From NCBI GenBank assembly GCA_019802505.1, contig JAFMOC010000158.1:544001-608000 (forward strand): a stretch of 64,000 nt of DNA, given 5' to 3'. The DNA comes from Corydoras sp. C115 (Eukaryota; Chordata; Actinopteri; Siluriformes; Callichthyidae). The position numbers and the translations under genes are program-made. Below are positions 33,321-45,334 of this stretch, piece after piece (positions within the stretch are counted from its first letter, which is position 1; the number at the start of each line of letters is the position of its first letter). The notes beneath the pieces are model-generated. The model had not been told where the DNA came from. It did not search any database and saw only the letters and a list, made by a program, of their open reading frames with translations.

Positions 33321-34218
33321 TTTATTTCTAATATCCACACTAGGTTGATTTTGAATGCGTTATGGTACAGGTTTCAGGATTGGTTTATTTGCATGCTGAA
33401 TAGCTTGTATTCCTGTGGATAATTGTGTAATGGGCAAAGCCAGGGAGCGATTTGTCATTTACACAAATGGTATAAAATCAGCCTGAGGACAAGCGACTGC
33501 ATTATTACATTGTTAGCATGCAAGGAATTTGCTATGTTTTTGTCCTTAGAACTTGATTCCTTTCTTCTGCAATCTCAGTCATAAATGCACAAGCAGAACG
33601 TGATAGATAAAAGTACAAAGAAAGCATCACCCTCTCATGAATACATGCAAACACTGGCACTGGGTACATCCCCGAACAGCCTCTAGAGTCCATTCTTCGA
33701 TCCACATTGATCCTCTGAGCATCGCCACTCTGGCCTCCCTGCTGAATTCCAATGTTTCAATGCGTGCCTGGCATAAGCACGGAGGTAATAAGAATACACA
33801 TCACTCTAAAATGAAAATGTCAGCCTGTGCTCATTTAAGCAACCGCACAGACATTTACATGATCTGTTGGCTGAATAGGTCAGTTATGCCATGTTTAACT
33901 GTGTGCCTACGGCAAAACAGACTTCACAATGCACTTTCGAACTTTTGTCTTTATTCAGGGTCATTTTCATCCATCATTACCCATCAGTCTCTGAAAGCTG
34001 GACTTACATAAAGCCTTCGATATAATTTATCTATACCACTATACGTATATACATCTGATTTCTAAATTAGCCATTCAGGTAGGTAACACTGAAGTTAGTA
34101 AAAAATAATAATTCGGGTTTCGCAACTTGCACAGCAAAGATAGACCTATAATAGATTATATACTCACAGAACACTTTAAAAGGGAACCTATGCTTTTACA
34201 TTATTGGGGTTTCCTTAC
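33321..34218. other. No gene recognised
   Basis: Unique-looking. ACTCACAGAACACTTTA near 34163 resembles the end of another Tc1-like family, but no transposon body follows. Confidence 0.5.
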
Positions 34219-34653
34219 TGTTAGAGGGCGGCTACGCGGAGTAATTGCGTTCAACCGCTCGCGCCTAGTGAGCGCTCCCCGGGTACCGACCACGCGGGGA
34301 ATAAAGCGTGCGCCGGTCCACGGAAAGCACTCCCACGAGTGCGACCCACGCGGAGACAATGCGCAGCGCCGCAACGTGGTTGAACGCGGAAGGAGAGGTC
34401 CGAGAGACACCAGGATAAAAACCAAAAGTAGAATTTAATAAAAATTGGTGACGGGACACCAACGAAAAGGGGGGGAACAGAACGAACACAATAACATTGG
34501 GTATACAAACCACAAAACAAAGACGTGCGCCAACTTACAGGAAAACTAAGAATAAATAAGAAATCAACTAAACACGTGCACAAAACAAACCAATCACCCA
34601 ACTGGAACAATTAAGGACCAAACGAGGGACAGGTACCACAGGCACCTGTGACA
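34219..34653. mobile_element. GC-rich LTR-like insertion, probable solo LTR
   Basis: 435 bp bounded by TGTTAG and TGTGACA, rich in G+C and CpG at its left end and very unlike the AT-rich flanks. On the minus strand it would read TGTCA...CTAACA, the same ends as the solo LTR at 25442. No clear TSD: the flanks are CTTAC and CTTCT. AATAAA occurs on the + strand near 34299 and 34436. The orientation and exact edges are uncertain. Confidence 0.5.
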
Positions 34654-35056
34654 CTTCTCAACAACTGTAATTTAAAATGTATGACTTTAATGTAGAATTA
34701 AAGGACTTAACAGCTCATTAGTATTTTTTTTTCAGCAGAAAGAGTTTTGATTGATAGTCATATGTGGGCATTTAAGTGCTCACCAGCATAATTTTGGATT
34801 GTTGGAGGAACACAAAACTTTTCTCCTCATGTGTAAGATTTTTCTATGTGCGTTACCGAATTTCACAGCATACAGTTTTTATATGTGAAATACAATATCC
34901 GTGCAACATAACATTATATCATATGGTTAACATCTCCAATTAACAGTATGTCACCACTGCCACTTTACCCTTTATCACTATATTTTATTCTGTAAATTTT
35001 AGTACGGCATTTTCTTTTGCTTTAAGACGTGCTTATAAAAGTGATACTCTAATCTT

Positions 35057-35057
35057 A

Positions 35058-35134
<77 letters not shown>
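35057..35134. repeat. (TA)n microsatellite
   Basis: Long TA tract in composite block copy 2. Copy 1 has only a few TA units there (24471-24480). Confidence 0.95.
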
Positions 35135-35140
<6 letters not shown>

Positions 35141-35283
35141 TTGTACATTATACCTTTGGAACAACTGTAACATCTTCAATCATTCCCCCCAGGATCAATA
35201 AAGTATTCTAAAACTAACTCAAACACAGATAAACATTCAGACACACGTTAGGAACATTTTTTTTTGTACTCAGTATAACACAT

Positions 35284-35638
35284 AGGCGGCACGGTGGTTT
35301 AGTGGTGAGCATGTTCGCCTCTCAGCACTAGGGATTCCCGGTTTGAATCCCCATCTGGGTGGAGTTTCCATGTTCTCCCCGTGTCCGCGTGGGTTTCCTC
35401 TGGGTTCTCCGGTTTCCTCCCACAGTCCAAAAACATGGATCAAATCAATTGAATTCTCCAAAATTGCCCCATATAGAGTGTGTCTGTGTGAGTGAGTGTG
35501 TACCCAGCGATGGATTGGCGCCCTGTCCTGGGTGTATCTGCCCAGCGCCCGAAACGTTCTCCCCTGGATGGGCATGGAGAACCCCACCGCGACCCCAATA
35601 GAGGCTAAAGCGGAAGATAATGAATGAATGAAGGAATG
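35284..35638 (+). mobile_element. V-SINE within composite block copy 2
   Basis: At the same position in the block as the 24635 copy. TSD AGTATAACACAT at 35272-35283 and 35639-35650. Confidence 0.92.
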
Positions 35639-35728
35639 AGTATAACACATTGGAACAAAATTAAAAAAATAAAGGTGTGGCCAGTGTAAAACTGATAGCA
35701 TTTGTTTTTGTGTTTTATATTCAGATGT

Positions 35729-35765
<37 letters not shown>

Positions 35766-36082
35766 GAAAGCTTAGAGGCTGGCAACCTGCACTGTGCTGA
35801 CTATGCAACACTTGTTAAGTCCAAGTCCATGAAGTAAAAGTAATCAGAGTACGATAAGTGAGCATTTTTAAATATAGGTCATCTTGACTTTGGTCATAAA
35901 AGCAGTTTGCAAGTGTTTTGTGTGTAAAGGTTACTATCCAAGGTGCTGAACCAGTTGCTATGGTGCTAAACAGACTAATTAGTTACAAACATGAAGCAAG
36001 CAAATAATCAAAACTCTTATAATAAATAACCTTTCATTTTCTAAACGCAAAACTAAAAAGAAAGTAGTAGTCATAGCCATCG

Positions 36083-36852
36083 TTATAACAATTTGACATA
36101 AGATTTTATAACACAAAGTGAAAAAATGCATTATAAAATCAATTTATTTCAACTTTCTTTGGATTCTTTGGATGTTTAGACATTCTTATTTAAAACAAGG
36201 TGATTACACTTTACTTAAAATCTGTAAAGAGCATTTACAAGCTTTTATAAGTCATTATGTACTACTAGGTATGCAGTCTCTTTTAAAAGGGGTAATTAAT
36301 GACAACACTACTTTATGCCTGTAAAGGGAGCTTGTAAGTGTTTATAAACAGTTATGAGCACTTACTGAATAAAGACATTTTTTCAAGGAAACTTGTTGTT
36401 AAACACAAACGTTATAAGGCTTTATGTCGCTGGTCTCTATAATCAATTGATAAACTGTTAAAATATATAATTTATAATGCATTATGTAACCTTGTGTAAT
36501 AAACCCTTATAGCATGTTCTTATAACACTTCATGTGTGTGGTTATGTACATCTATGGACATTAAAAAAGGCTTATGGCCAGTAGTATAAAGCATTTTGGA
36601 GATCCATCCATCCTTCCATTATCTTGAACTTGATCTCCCCATGCCCATCCAGGGGAGAATGTTTTCGGGTACTGGGCAGATACACCCAGGACAGGGCACC
36701 AATTTATCGCTGGGCACATTATGAATATATTATAAAGCTTTATCAATGTGTTAATAATGCTTTATGTATACTGGATTTAGGAAAAGTGCCCAAAATGCCC
36801 TGTTACCAGGATGGATAATTTGAATGATTTAGGAAAAGTGTTACAATGATGA
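36083..36852. mobile_element. Quasi-palindromic MITE-like element, copy 2, with SINE fragment inside
   Basis: Same TTATAA-rich sequence as the copies at 6650 and 57424, lacking most of the left arm. A truncated V-SINE (36603-36719) interrupts the right arm. The right end has two related closing motifs (TGTTACCA at about 36800, AGTGTTAC at about 36845). Confidence 0.55.
36603..36719 (-). mobile_element. V-SINE 3' fragment inside MITE copy 2
   Basis: Tail CCATCCATCC and 3' third only; the head is missing. Nested in TTATAA-rich sequence. Confidence 0.8.
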
Positions 36853-37653
36853 CAAGGAAAATCTAAGTGTTGTACATAGAAAAGCCTGGCTAATAAAGCT
36901 TTTAGTGTACATATTAATGGCCTCCATCACTACCATGGAAAAACTGCAACAAACTTTGTATTAAGCATCATTTTGAACCAAAGTAATAGTTATATGGCAA
37001 AGTAGGACATTCTGACCCTTTCATATCAAAACAGCAGGTTGCACGAAGCCCTCTGCTCTCCACATTCATCTTTTTCTTGATTACCAGTCCATTTGCTTTA
37101 CTACCTATAAACTAAACATGATGTTCAGAAATAAGGATTTATAATCAGTAATCTTGTGCACACACACACACACACACACACACTTATAGCTACCTTGAAC
37201 TACTGCTTCTGTTCTGTGCTGATTTTCATCTGACCGCCCAAATTATACCCTGCTCTGATTCTCCCATTTTTAGTAGTCAAGGGAAATAAATCTGTTTCTC
37301 AGAATCCACATTTAACTGAATTTTCTTGACAACATACACTTTGGCGCCCGCCTGTAACACTGCAGAATTATAGCTTTTGGAAGCACTGCATGGATTTGAG
37401 CAAAGGCCGATTGTGTTTATGTGCTTGAGTGTCGGAGACTGTGTGTATTTATTACCCTAGATCATGATGATAGCACAGTGTGTATGTGTCATTCCATGGT
37501 GTGCAATTATTCAAAGTGTACTGCACATGTTTATCTTACTTAGAAATTTCACTTCTGACATCTGTATATGCCTGTGTATGAAAAATCACTGCAGCTTTCT
37601 ATCATTTGTTTAGCAGTTTCAAGTATTAAAAAAAAAAAACATGATAGACTGAG
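36853..37653. other. No gene recognised
   Basis: Contains a short (CA)n at 37159-37182. Nothing else identified. Confidence 0.5.
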
Positions 37654-37982
37654 CACGGCATGGTGGCTTAGTGATTAGCATCTTCGCCTCTCAGGTGGCT
37701 GGCAATCCAGGTTCTAATCCCAATCTTGGTGGACTTTCCATGTTCTTCCCGTGTCTGTGTGAGTTTCCTCTGGGTTCTCCAGTTTCCTCCCAAGTCCAAA
37801 AATATGGATTCAAGGCAAATTGAATGCTCTAAATTGCCAAACATAGAGTGTGTTTGTGTGAGTGAGTGTGCCCAGTGATGGATTGGCGCCCTGTCCTGGG
37901 TCTATCTGCCCAGCCCCTGAAACGTTCTCCCCTGGATGGGCATGGGGAACCCCCATGACCCTAGTAGAGGATTAAGCAGAAG
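37654..37982 (+). mobile_element. V-SINE, diverged, first unit of a dimer
   Basis: Head CGGCATGGTGGCTTAGTGAT, diverged body, ends at the ATTAAGCAGAAG motif without a tail. The second unit follows directly. Confidence 0.8.
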
Positions 37983-38249
37983 CGCTGGGGATGCAGGTTC
38001 CAATTCTGATCTGTGTGGAGTTTCCATGCTCTCCCTGTGTCTGTGGGGGTTTTCTTTGGGTTCTCCGGTTTTCTCCCACAGTCCAAAAACATGGATTAAA
38101 GGTAAATTAAATGCTGTGCATTGTGTGTGAGTGAATGAGTGTGCACCCAGTGATAGTGTGTATCTGCCCAGCACCCAAAATGTTCTTCCCTGGATGGTCA
38201 TGAGGGAATCACCCCCCATACCCCATAACGCTGAAGACAATGAATGAAT
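37983..38249 (+). mobile_element. V-SINE, second unit of a dimer
   Basis: Starts inside the head (CGCTGGGGATGCAGG) and ends with a GAATG tail. No spacer separates it from the unit at 37654. Confidence 0.8.
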
Positions 38250-38325
38250 GTTAGACTGAGGTTTTAAAAAAAAAAAAATAAATAAATAAAAATTGTTAGT
38301 CCCAATACCCACCAAATTCACTAGC

Positions 38326-38590
38326 TGTCTATAATATCAGCTCCACTTTCTACAGAGTAAAGTGCATCCACGTCCTCAAACACTTTCCTAGTCCCCCCAT
38401 TCTCTAATAGTCAGGACCACCCAAGATCATGTAGTATTTGGCTGGTGGAATATTCCCTGTGCTGCAGTGACACTAATGTGGTGCTGGTGTGCATCTGTTT
38501 TTGCTTGGTGGACTATTCTTCACTCGTATCAACACTACACAATCTAACACACTACATCATAAGCATCACTGCAGTGTTGATTCATAATAA
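38326..38590 (-). repeat. Possible common teleost interspersed repeat
   Basis: In reverse it includes CACTGCAGTGATGCTTATGA, GTCACTGCAGCACAGGGAAT and GGTGGTCCTGACTATT, which resemble a repeat often seen in fish genomes. Recognised from memory of its wording only. Confidence 0.4.
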
Positions 38591-39421
38591 TTCATAATAT
38601 GAATAATACTTCATGTATAATTGTGCTTTTAAAGCAAACACACTTAAGTAGTTTTCCAGCAAAGCATTTAAAAATTATGAATATTTATAAATCCTTAAAA
38701 AAAACTAATTACAATATTGAATTGAACTTTTTCTTTAAAAAAGTTTTGCAGTACTCTGTGTTTTTCTGAACTGAGTGTGATTCCTGTAAGACTAGACCTC
38801 TGGATGATCTCAGTTCTGCGTTTCTTTCATTTCACTGCTGAGGAAAGATTACGGCTCCCTTAAGGAGTGCATTATGTAAATGTCTCATCATATATTTACT
38901 TTTGCTCAGGTGAGTAGAATGTTCTGGTGGGATTCAGTAATTGGTTTATAAAGTTTAATTGCAAAGAGCTCAAAAACATTATGAATAAAACACTTCAGCC
39001 TCATCATTTTTCAGGAAAATCATTTTTTTTTTTTTTTTTTTTTACCATTTAAAGATTCCCATATAATTGAGCCGAACATTTTCTGTTCAAAAGACACCAT
39101 ATATTTCATGATAGTTCTGAGCAGAAAAAACAATTATCTTCAGGGGAAAACAATGAGTTTGAAAACTACTGTTAACAGGTCTTTTTGATTTGATTTATTT
39201 GTTTTTTTTTTGTGTGCCTTGGAGCCATGTAATTTCATTTAATTGACTAGTGTAATGGAAGTCATTTACAGGAAAAATCAATTTTGGTTCATATACCATA
39301 TCATAATCATAATTACAATAACAGAAATAGATTTAGGTTTGGCTTGTCAAAATGCATGGTCTAGCATGTGTGGAGTATGTGTGGGTTTTGTACTGTGATA
39401 GCTTATATATTGGCAATATAT
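38591..39421. other. No gene recognised
   Basis: AT-rich with a T run at 39025-39043. Nothing identified. Confidence 0.5.
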
Positions 39422-39537
39422 AACACATGTCATTTTTCCCGCCTATAGACCGCACCATGGTTTTGAAGTAATGAAAAGGGTACACAAGGGTTTATAAATG
39501 ATGTATTATGTATTCCTAGATATGATGGGAGGGTCAT
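39422..39537. repeat. Inverted repeat arm 1 (116 bp)
   Basis: Reverse complement of 43165-43281 with about three mismatches and one indel. No TE features seen. Confidence 0.9.
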
Positions 39538-39545
39538 ATATATAT

Positions 39546-39736
39546 ATTGGTGAGGGCGTTGGGCCATCAATCGGAAGGTTGGGGGTTCAAATCCCAGGTC
39601 CACTGAAGTTACCAATGTGGGTCCTTGACAAGAACCTTAACCCTCATTGCTCCAGGGATGTTGTGATTAACCCTGCGTTCACCTTGTAAATTGCTTTGGA
39701 TAAAAGCGTCTGTTAAATGACCAAATGTAAATGTTC
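39546..39736 (+). mobile_element. Second SINE family: tRNA-like head with L2-type tail
   Basis: B-box-like GGTTCAAATCCC, a middle with CCTTAACCCTCATTGCTCCA, and the tail motif TTTGGATAAAAGCGTCTGTT also seen at L2 3' ends. A shared tail suggests mobilisation by L2 machinery (inference). Confidence 0.65.
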
Positions 39737-39859
39737 TTTTATACTTATACATTGCTTTAGACATGAGTCTATGGGTGTTTTTTAATGGAATCCTACAAAT
39801 TGAATGCGTATAGGTCTAACAAAACCGTAAAGTTTAATTCTAGATCAAGTAGAGGATCA

Positions 39860-40075
39860 TCATTCATTCATTCATTATCTTCTGCTTAATCCTCTAAAAG
39901 GGTTAGGGAGGGGGGGTTCTTCCATGCCTATTCAAGGGAGAACGTCTCGGGCGCTGAGCAGATACACCCAGGACAGGGTGCCAATCTATCGATGGGCACA
40001 CTCACTTGCACACACACACACACAAACACACACTATATGGGCTGAGAGGTGATTGTGCAAACCACTAAGCCATAA
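39860..40075 (-). mobile_element. V-SINE with large internal deletion
   Basis: The tail and 3' body join directly to the head end (ACTATATGG then GCTGAGAGG). The central conserved block is gone. Confidence 0.8.
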
Positions 40076-40189
40076 TAACCAAAAAGATCAAGTGAAATCT
40101 ATTTAGTAAGGTCTATTTATGATCCGCGAATAATAAAATATCTCTGATAACCAAACTTCTGGTCCAGATTGATGGAACTGATTAAATGA

Positions 40190-40470
40190 AATATTCAAGT
40201 TTAAGTTCAAGTAATTTATTTATACAGCGCTTTTTATAACAGTACATTGTCACAAAGCAGCTTTACAGAATGAAAAGCCTTTAAACCCCCCAAAGATCAA
40301 GCCGAAGCGACAGTGGCAAGAAAAAAACTCCCTGTTACGTTATTATTTTAAGGAATAAACCCTGGGAGGACGAAGACTCAGTGGGGGACTCATCCTCCTT
40401 GAGCGGCCAGGCAACAACAACAGTGTAGAACAGATGTGTTGTACATATATTGTGTGATTAAGTAAATAAG
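40190..40470 (+). repeat. Interspersed repeat with AGCGCTTTTTATAACAG motif, copy 1
   Basis: Shares TTTATTTATACAGCGCTTTT, CATTGTCACAAAGCAGCTTT, CGACAGTGGCAAGAAAAA and GACTCATCCTCCTTGAGCGG with the copy at 48715. A widespread teleost type; the family name is not known to me. Confidence 0.6.
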
Positions 40471-40511
40471 TACATGGTGTAAAATTAAATATAATACACA
40501 TTCATATGACA

Positions 40512-40643
40512 TGCCCAGCGATGGATTGGCACCCTGTCATTGGTCTATCTGCCCAGCGCCCGAGACGTTCTCCCCTGGATGGGCATGGGGAACCCCACCG
40601 CGACCCTAATAGAGGATAAAAGCGGGAGATAATGAATGAATGA
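40512..40643 (+). mobile_element. V-SINE, 5'-truncated, with intact TSD
   Basis: Only the last 132 bases and tail. TSD ATTCATATGACA at 40500-40511 and 40644-40655, so the truncation happened at insertion. Confidence 0.9.
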
Positions 40644-41570
40644 ATTCATATGACAGAGAATAGCACTGAGATGTAAAGTTAACCACATGATAATTCATTC
40701 AAGCATTTTGTAATGTTCGTCAGTGAACTCCGTTGATGTAAAACAGCTTAAATAGACTTAATCCTTTAGTAGAAGTCACAATTTGTTGTCAGTTACAATC
40801 ACGTTGACATTAACAGGGGGCAATAAAGACTGGCAGATTGGTAATGAAGGCTAATTAAAGTTTTTATTTTCTCCGACTCTCAGAATAATTACATATGGAG
40901 CTGTGAATGTTCACTATTCTGACTCAATCAAAAAGAAAAAAGAAAGAAACCTTGTGCTGCAGAAAAAACATTCAAAGTCAACCCACGTCCAATTTATAAT
41001 CAGAGCAAATTCCTGTTGACAACAGAGAGTTAAATAACCAGCAGGCACAATGCTGAAATGAAAAAAAAAAAGAAAAAAAAAAGTTTAGACTGCAGACTAA
41101 TATTGGTTCACATCCAGTACAAAATAGTTAGTTTAGTATGGAATGCGCTACCATTACTTTCAATGCATGTGACGAACCTCAAACCGAGTGTAAAGGTAAT
41201 GAACACATTTTAAAGAAAAAGAAAGACCATCCTTCAAAAAGATTTTCAAAGAGACAAAATATAAAGCAAGGCTCGGGCTCGATAGGGTTCGTCTTTTTTT
41301 TCCCCCCCTATTTCACCATCTGCTCTGCCTAAGGTATCTCTGGCTCTGTCCATGACCAGAACAGGATTAGCACACTGTTGTTTTGTTACATGTCTCCCTG
41401 CAGGATACTGCATCAGCAATGTAGTTCTCACTGTAATTCGTTGACACAGTGTTGTCTTTGGCTTTTGCTCTAATCCTTTTAAACTCTGCAACCTTGGGGG
41501 TCTCACTGAAGCTTTACAAAGTAAATATGTACCACTTTGTCAAAAATGTAAGTAAAAGTCTAAGGGAGGG

Positions 41571-41573
41571 GGG

Positions 41574-41655
<82 letters not shown>
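41571..41655. repeat. Poly-A followed by (TA)n
   Basis: About 26 A then a long TA tract; no recognisable retroelement upstream of the A run. Confidence 0.9.
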
Positions 41656-41656
<1 letters not shown>

Positions 41657-43164
41657 AACACACAGTGTTACATCAATAGTCTGTGTACTTAACAAGTGAA
41701 TAACTTTAATGATTACTTTGATAGACTTTGTTCAAAATCATTTTATTTTAGCGCATATGATGTTTTTATATATAAATTTTCACATAAAGAATCTCCAAGT
41801 TATTACCCAGCAACAGCTTACCCAGCCTGGTAGTACCAGGGCAGTAAAATACTGCAACCTCAAACAACCAGTGATTGACATCAATATATACTGAGAAAAA
41901 CAATCCCCCATATCTATATTCACTGGATATATGCATATAGACATGCTAGGTAATGCATAGCCAATAAAATATACATAAAACATTAGTACAGGAACAGTAA
42001 AACTGCCTAAATTCATAAACATTACGCCTTTTCAAAACACATATTGTATTGAGTTCTTCAACACTTCATTTTCAAGAAACAATATTTTTAATATTTAACA
42101 GTAACAATGCTTTTTAACATATTAGGGCAGAAAAGCAAAGATTTTAGGTTTAGACAGATTTTCCAGTTATTCTTCTCATTTAATTTCCAAATTTATTTTA
42201 CAAACCTACCATTGATTTGACTGAACTTTAATTGGTTTGTGCAGCAGTGCAGTTAAAGCCAGCAATGCACAGTAAACAGAGAAATAAAGCCACTGCTGAC
42301 TTGCTTTTACGGTTGAACCCGAAAGTTTTACCTGTCACAAAGTTTCCTTCTTCATTATTTTTTAAAGGCTGCATTCATTTATGCATTGTGTCTAAAACAA
42401 GAGAACAGAATCTCCCAGACTGTGCTGCAGGTAGAAGAGTGTGTTCTTATATTCAAAACTATTACCTGCCAGCTATAACAGAATTTCTTATTCAGGTGAA
42501 TATTCTCCATTACAGTTGTGTGAAAATTCAGGGCCTCTGGCCGCTTCTGGGACGTGCTTGACTTTCACATTCTCAATCATTCAGTAATCCCTGCCCTCTA
42601 TTTTTCATCTCTTAGTGCACACTCTGCCAATTTCATTTCCTTTCTTAGAAAACAGCTTTCATTTGCCACATGGATGAATAACTACTGAAAAGTACGAACA
42701 AAACAAAATCAAAAAAAAAAAAATACACTGAGCCAAAAGCCCATTTGCACTCTGGACCACTCACCCACCGACTCGCCAGCCGAAAGCTTCAGACCTTATG
42801 TAATATTCATACGTGTGCATAAATCCCAGCAAAAGTGTTAAGATTCCTGACAAATGAATCAGCCTTCACACACATCATCGTGTCATATTTAAGCATATGA
42901 GTGCAAATCCTGTATCAACTCCCTTTTACCTGCCATTGTTCGGCTGTCCCTAGATTCATTTCTATTTATACATGACTGCTTAGGGACAAAGGATTGTGGG
43001 GGGGCGTGGGTGTGGAGAAAAATCCTAATACATGCTTGGTTGGGATGAATGTTGACGATGTATACACACATGCAAGACGACTTTGATGGCTTCATTGTGT
43101 GCAGTCAGATGTGACACGTTCATTATATAGATATTAAAATGGAAGAGTGTCATACCCCCTGCAG

Positions 43165-43281
43165 ATGACCCTCCCATCATATCTAGGAATACATAATACA
43201 TCATTTATAAACCCTTTGTGTACCCTTTTCATTACTTCAAAACCATGATGCGGTCTATAGGCGGGACATATGACATGTGTT
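43165..43281. repeat. Inverted repeat arm 2 (117 bp)
   Basis: Partner of 39422-39537, 3.6 kb away and in the opposite orientation. Confidence 0.9.
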
Positions 43282-44239
43282 GAGTGCACACTGGGTGGTG
43301 GTAAAATTGGGTGCACATTGCTAGAAATGATGTTTCATCTTTGCCTTAACACCTCAGGCTCGCATGCATGAGGGCTGGTATGTTGCCTGTTAATAAAATC
43401 CCTGTCTGCGTGGGAACGTGTGCACTCGGTTTCTCGCTCACTGAAATAATGCTGGAAAATCATACAAATTTTGGATAGACTGTCAGACTGACATTTTTTT
43501 TTATATCCAATAGCATTTAAATATCGTTTCCGTTCCCAGTTCATCTTTATGGATGGTGGTTACAGATTTTTCCGAGTTTTATAGTCAACTGAGAAATAAA
43601 TTGCTTAAATCACTTCGTTACGGTAGACGGGTCAGACAGGCGGACAGACAAATAAATACAAATAAATAAAGAAATAGCACTCCCACATTCCTTTTTTTTC
43701 TGGCATTGCATTCTTCTCTGTATGTATCTATAGTCATGCCTGTCTCTTTGTTTTCAAATCTCGATTTTTTCACCCATCCATGTCCTCGTGCTGTGTTCTG
43801 ATAAGCTGAAGAGTAAAGTCAGAGACAGAGGGATAGAGCAGAATATATAGACGGATGCAAAGGGATGGTGCTCATGCTTGGTTTTTTTTTATTTTTATTT
43901 TATCAGAACTATGCTGAACACATTTTCAGAAAATACTGTGAGCTCAGTGTGATGTGCTCAGACTTTAAATATTCCGTTTTTTCCTTTAACTTGACAGACG
44001 CACAACCCCCTCCACCACCAAAAATAAATAAAGAAATACATAGGTCCACACTGTAGCCAGATTTGTTATGGACAATGTGATATATAGATAGAGACATACA
44101 GAACAGACATTAAGGGTTAATATACGCCTTAATTTTTTTTTGTAAAATGATTAATTTAATTGTCTTAAATAATTTACATCTTGTAATAAATAAATAATAT
44201 TTCTAATAAAAAAAATATTAAAAACTGAAGGATGTAGTG

Positions 44240-44366
44240 GGCAGCACGGGGGCTTAATGGTTAGCATGTCTGCCTCTCAGCGCTGGGGTTCCAGGTTCAA
44301 ATCCTGGTCTGGGTGGAGATTCCATGTTCTCCTTGTGGGTTTCCTCTGGGGTCCAAATTTCCCAAG
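44240..44366 (+). mobile_element. V-SINE head fragment
   Basis: tRNA-like head and part of the central block; ends where unrelated AT-rich sequence begins. Confidence 0.75.
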
Positions 44367-44403
44367 ACTTTTATTTTTATTTTATTTTTTCAGTTGATGG
44401 TTT

Positions 44404-44775
44404 GTTCATTCATTCATTCATTCATTCATTCATCTTCCGCTTTGTCTTATATTAGGGTCGCGGTGGGGTTCCCCATGCCCATCCAGGTGAGAACGTTTTG
44501 GGCGCTGGGCAGATACACCCAGGACAGGTCGCCAATCCATCGCTGGGCACACACACACTCAGACACGCACAAATACACACACTATATGGGCCAATTTTGG
44601 AGAACTCAATTGACTTGATCCATGTTTTTGGACTGTGGGAGGAAACCAGAGAACCCGGAGGAAACCCATGCGGACACGGGGAGAACATGGAAACTCCACC
44701 CAGATGGGGATTCGAACCGGGAATCCCTAGTGCTGAGAGGAGAACGTGCTAACCACTAAGCCACCGTGCCGCCCC
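44404..44775 (-). mobile_element. V-SINE, full length
   Basis: Seven-unit CATT tail. TSD TGATGGTTT at 44395-44403 and 44779-44787. Inverted relative to the fragment at 44240. Confidence 0.9.
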
Positions 44776-44857
44776 AGATGATGGTTTCAGTAAATTCTCA
44801 TCTCATCACATTATATTCTGCTTAATGTTATACTACAGATAGATGTTGTGAGGAAGG

Positions 44858-45108
44858 TGGGTGGGGGTTGCCCATGCCCATTTCCATCCAGCGTGGAACG
44901 GTTCTGGTTGCTGGGCAGATATACCCAGGACATGGCGCGAAGCTATTGTTGGGCACCCTCACTCACAAAGAAACACACACTATATAGGGGCAATTTAGGG
45001 CAGTATATTTACCTTGAATCCATGTTTTTGGGCTGCGAGAAGAAACCAAAGAAAACCCACATGGGTATGGGGAGAACATAGAATTGAACGTGGATTCCCA
45101 GCACGTTC
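44858..45108 (-). mobile_element. V-SINE, diverged
   Basis: Body and central block recognisable (CCATGTTTTTGGGCTGCGAG); tail and head lost. Confidence 0.7.
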
Positions 45109-45334
45109 CAAGTTTCAGATTTGTTCAACACCCTTTATAAATGTTTTATACTCTGTTAACACTTGTATCCTGTAGATCTATATATAATCTATTTAGGAAT
45201 TTGTTCTGTGTTTCATGTTTGCTCTATTTTAATCTGTATTCTAGTTATTATTTATTTTTACATATTTCATCACCTGCTTTTTCCTCTAGCTCATGTTATT
45301 AGGTTTAGTGTTGGTTATTTTTGTCAGAAAACCA

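Larger units (their letters stand above)
34795..35940 (+). repeat. 1.1-kb composite block, copy 2
   Basis: Direct repeat of 24214-25299 from about 34803 to 35928, including a V-SINE at the equivalent site. It differs by point changes, a long (TA)n (35057-35134) and a shorter (CA)n. The edges are less clear than in copy 1. Confidence 0.75.
40656..44239. other. Long interval without a recognised gene
   Basis: Apart from the poly-A/(TA)n tract and the 117-bp inverted-repeat arm, no repeat family or domain was recognised. The 109-codon frame at 42232-42561 shows no known motif. Confidence 0.5.

Noticed and set aside
34158..34200. End of a second Tc1-like transposon (ACTCACAGAACACTTTA)
   Set aside because: Only one short end-like motif and no transposase or partner end nearby.
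42232..42561. Possible host exon from a 109-codon frame
   Set aside because: No known motif or repeat-free support; chance open frame is sufficient.
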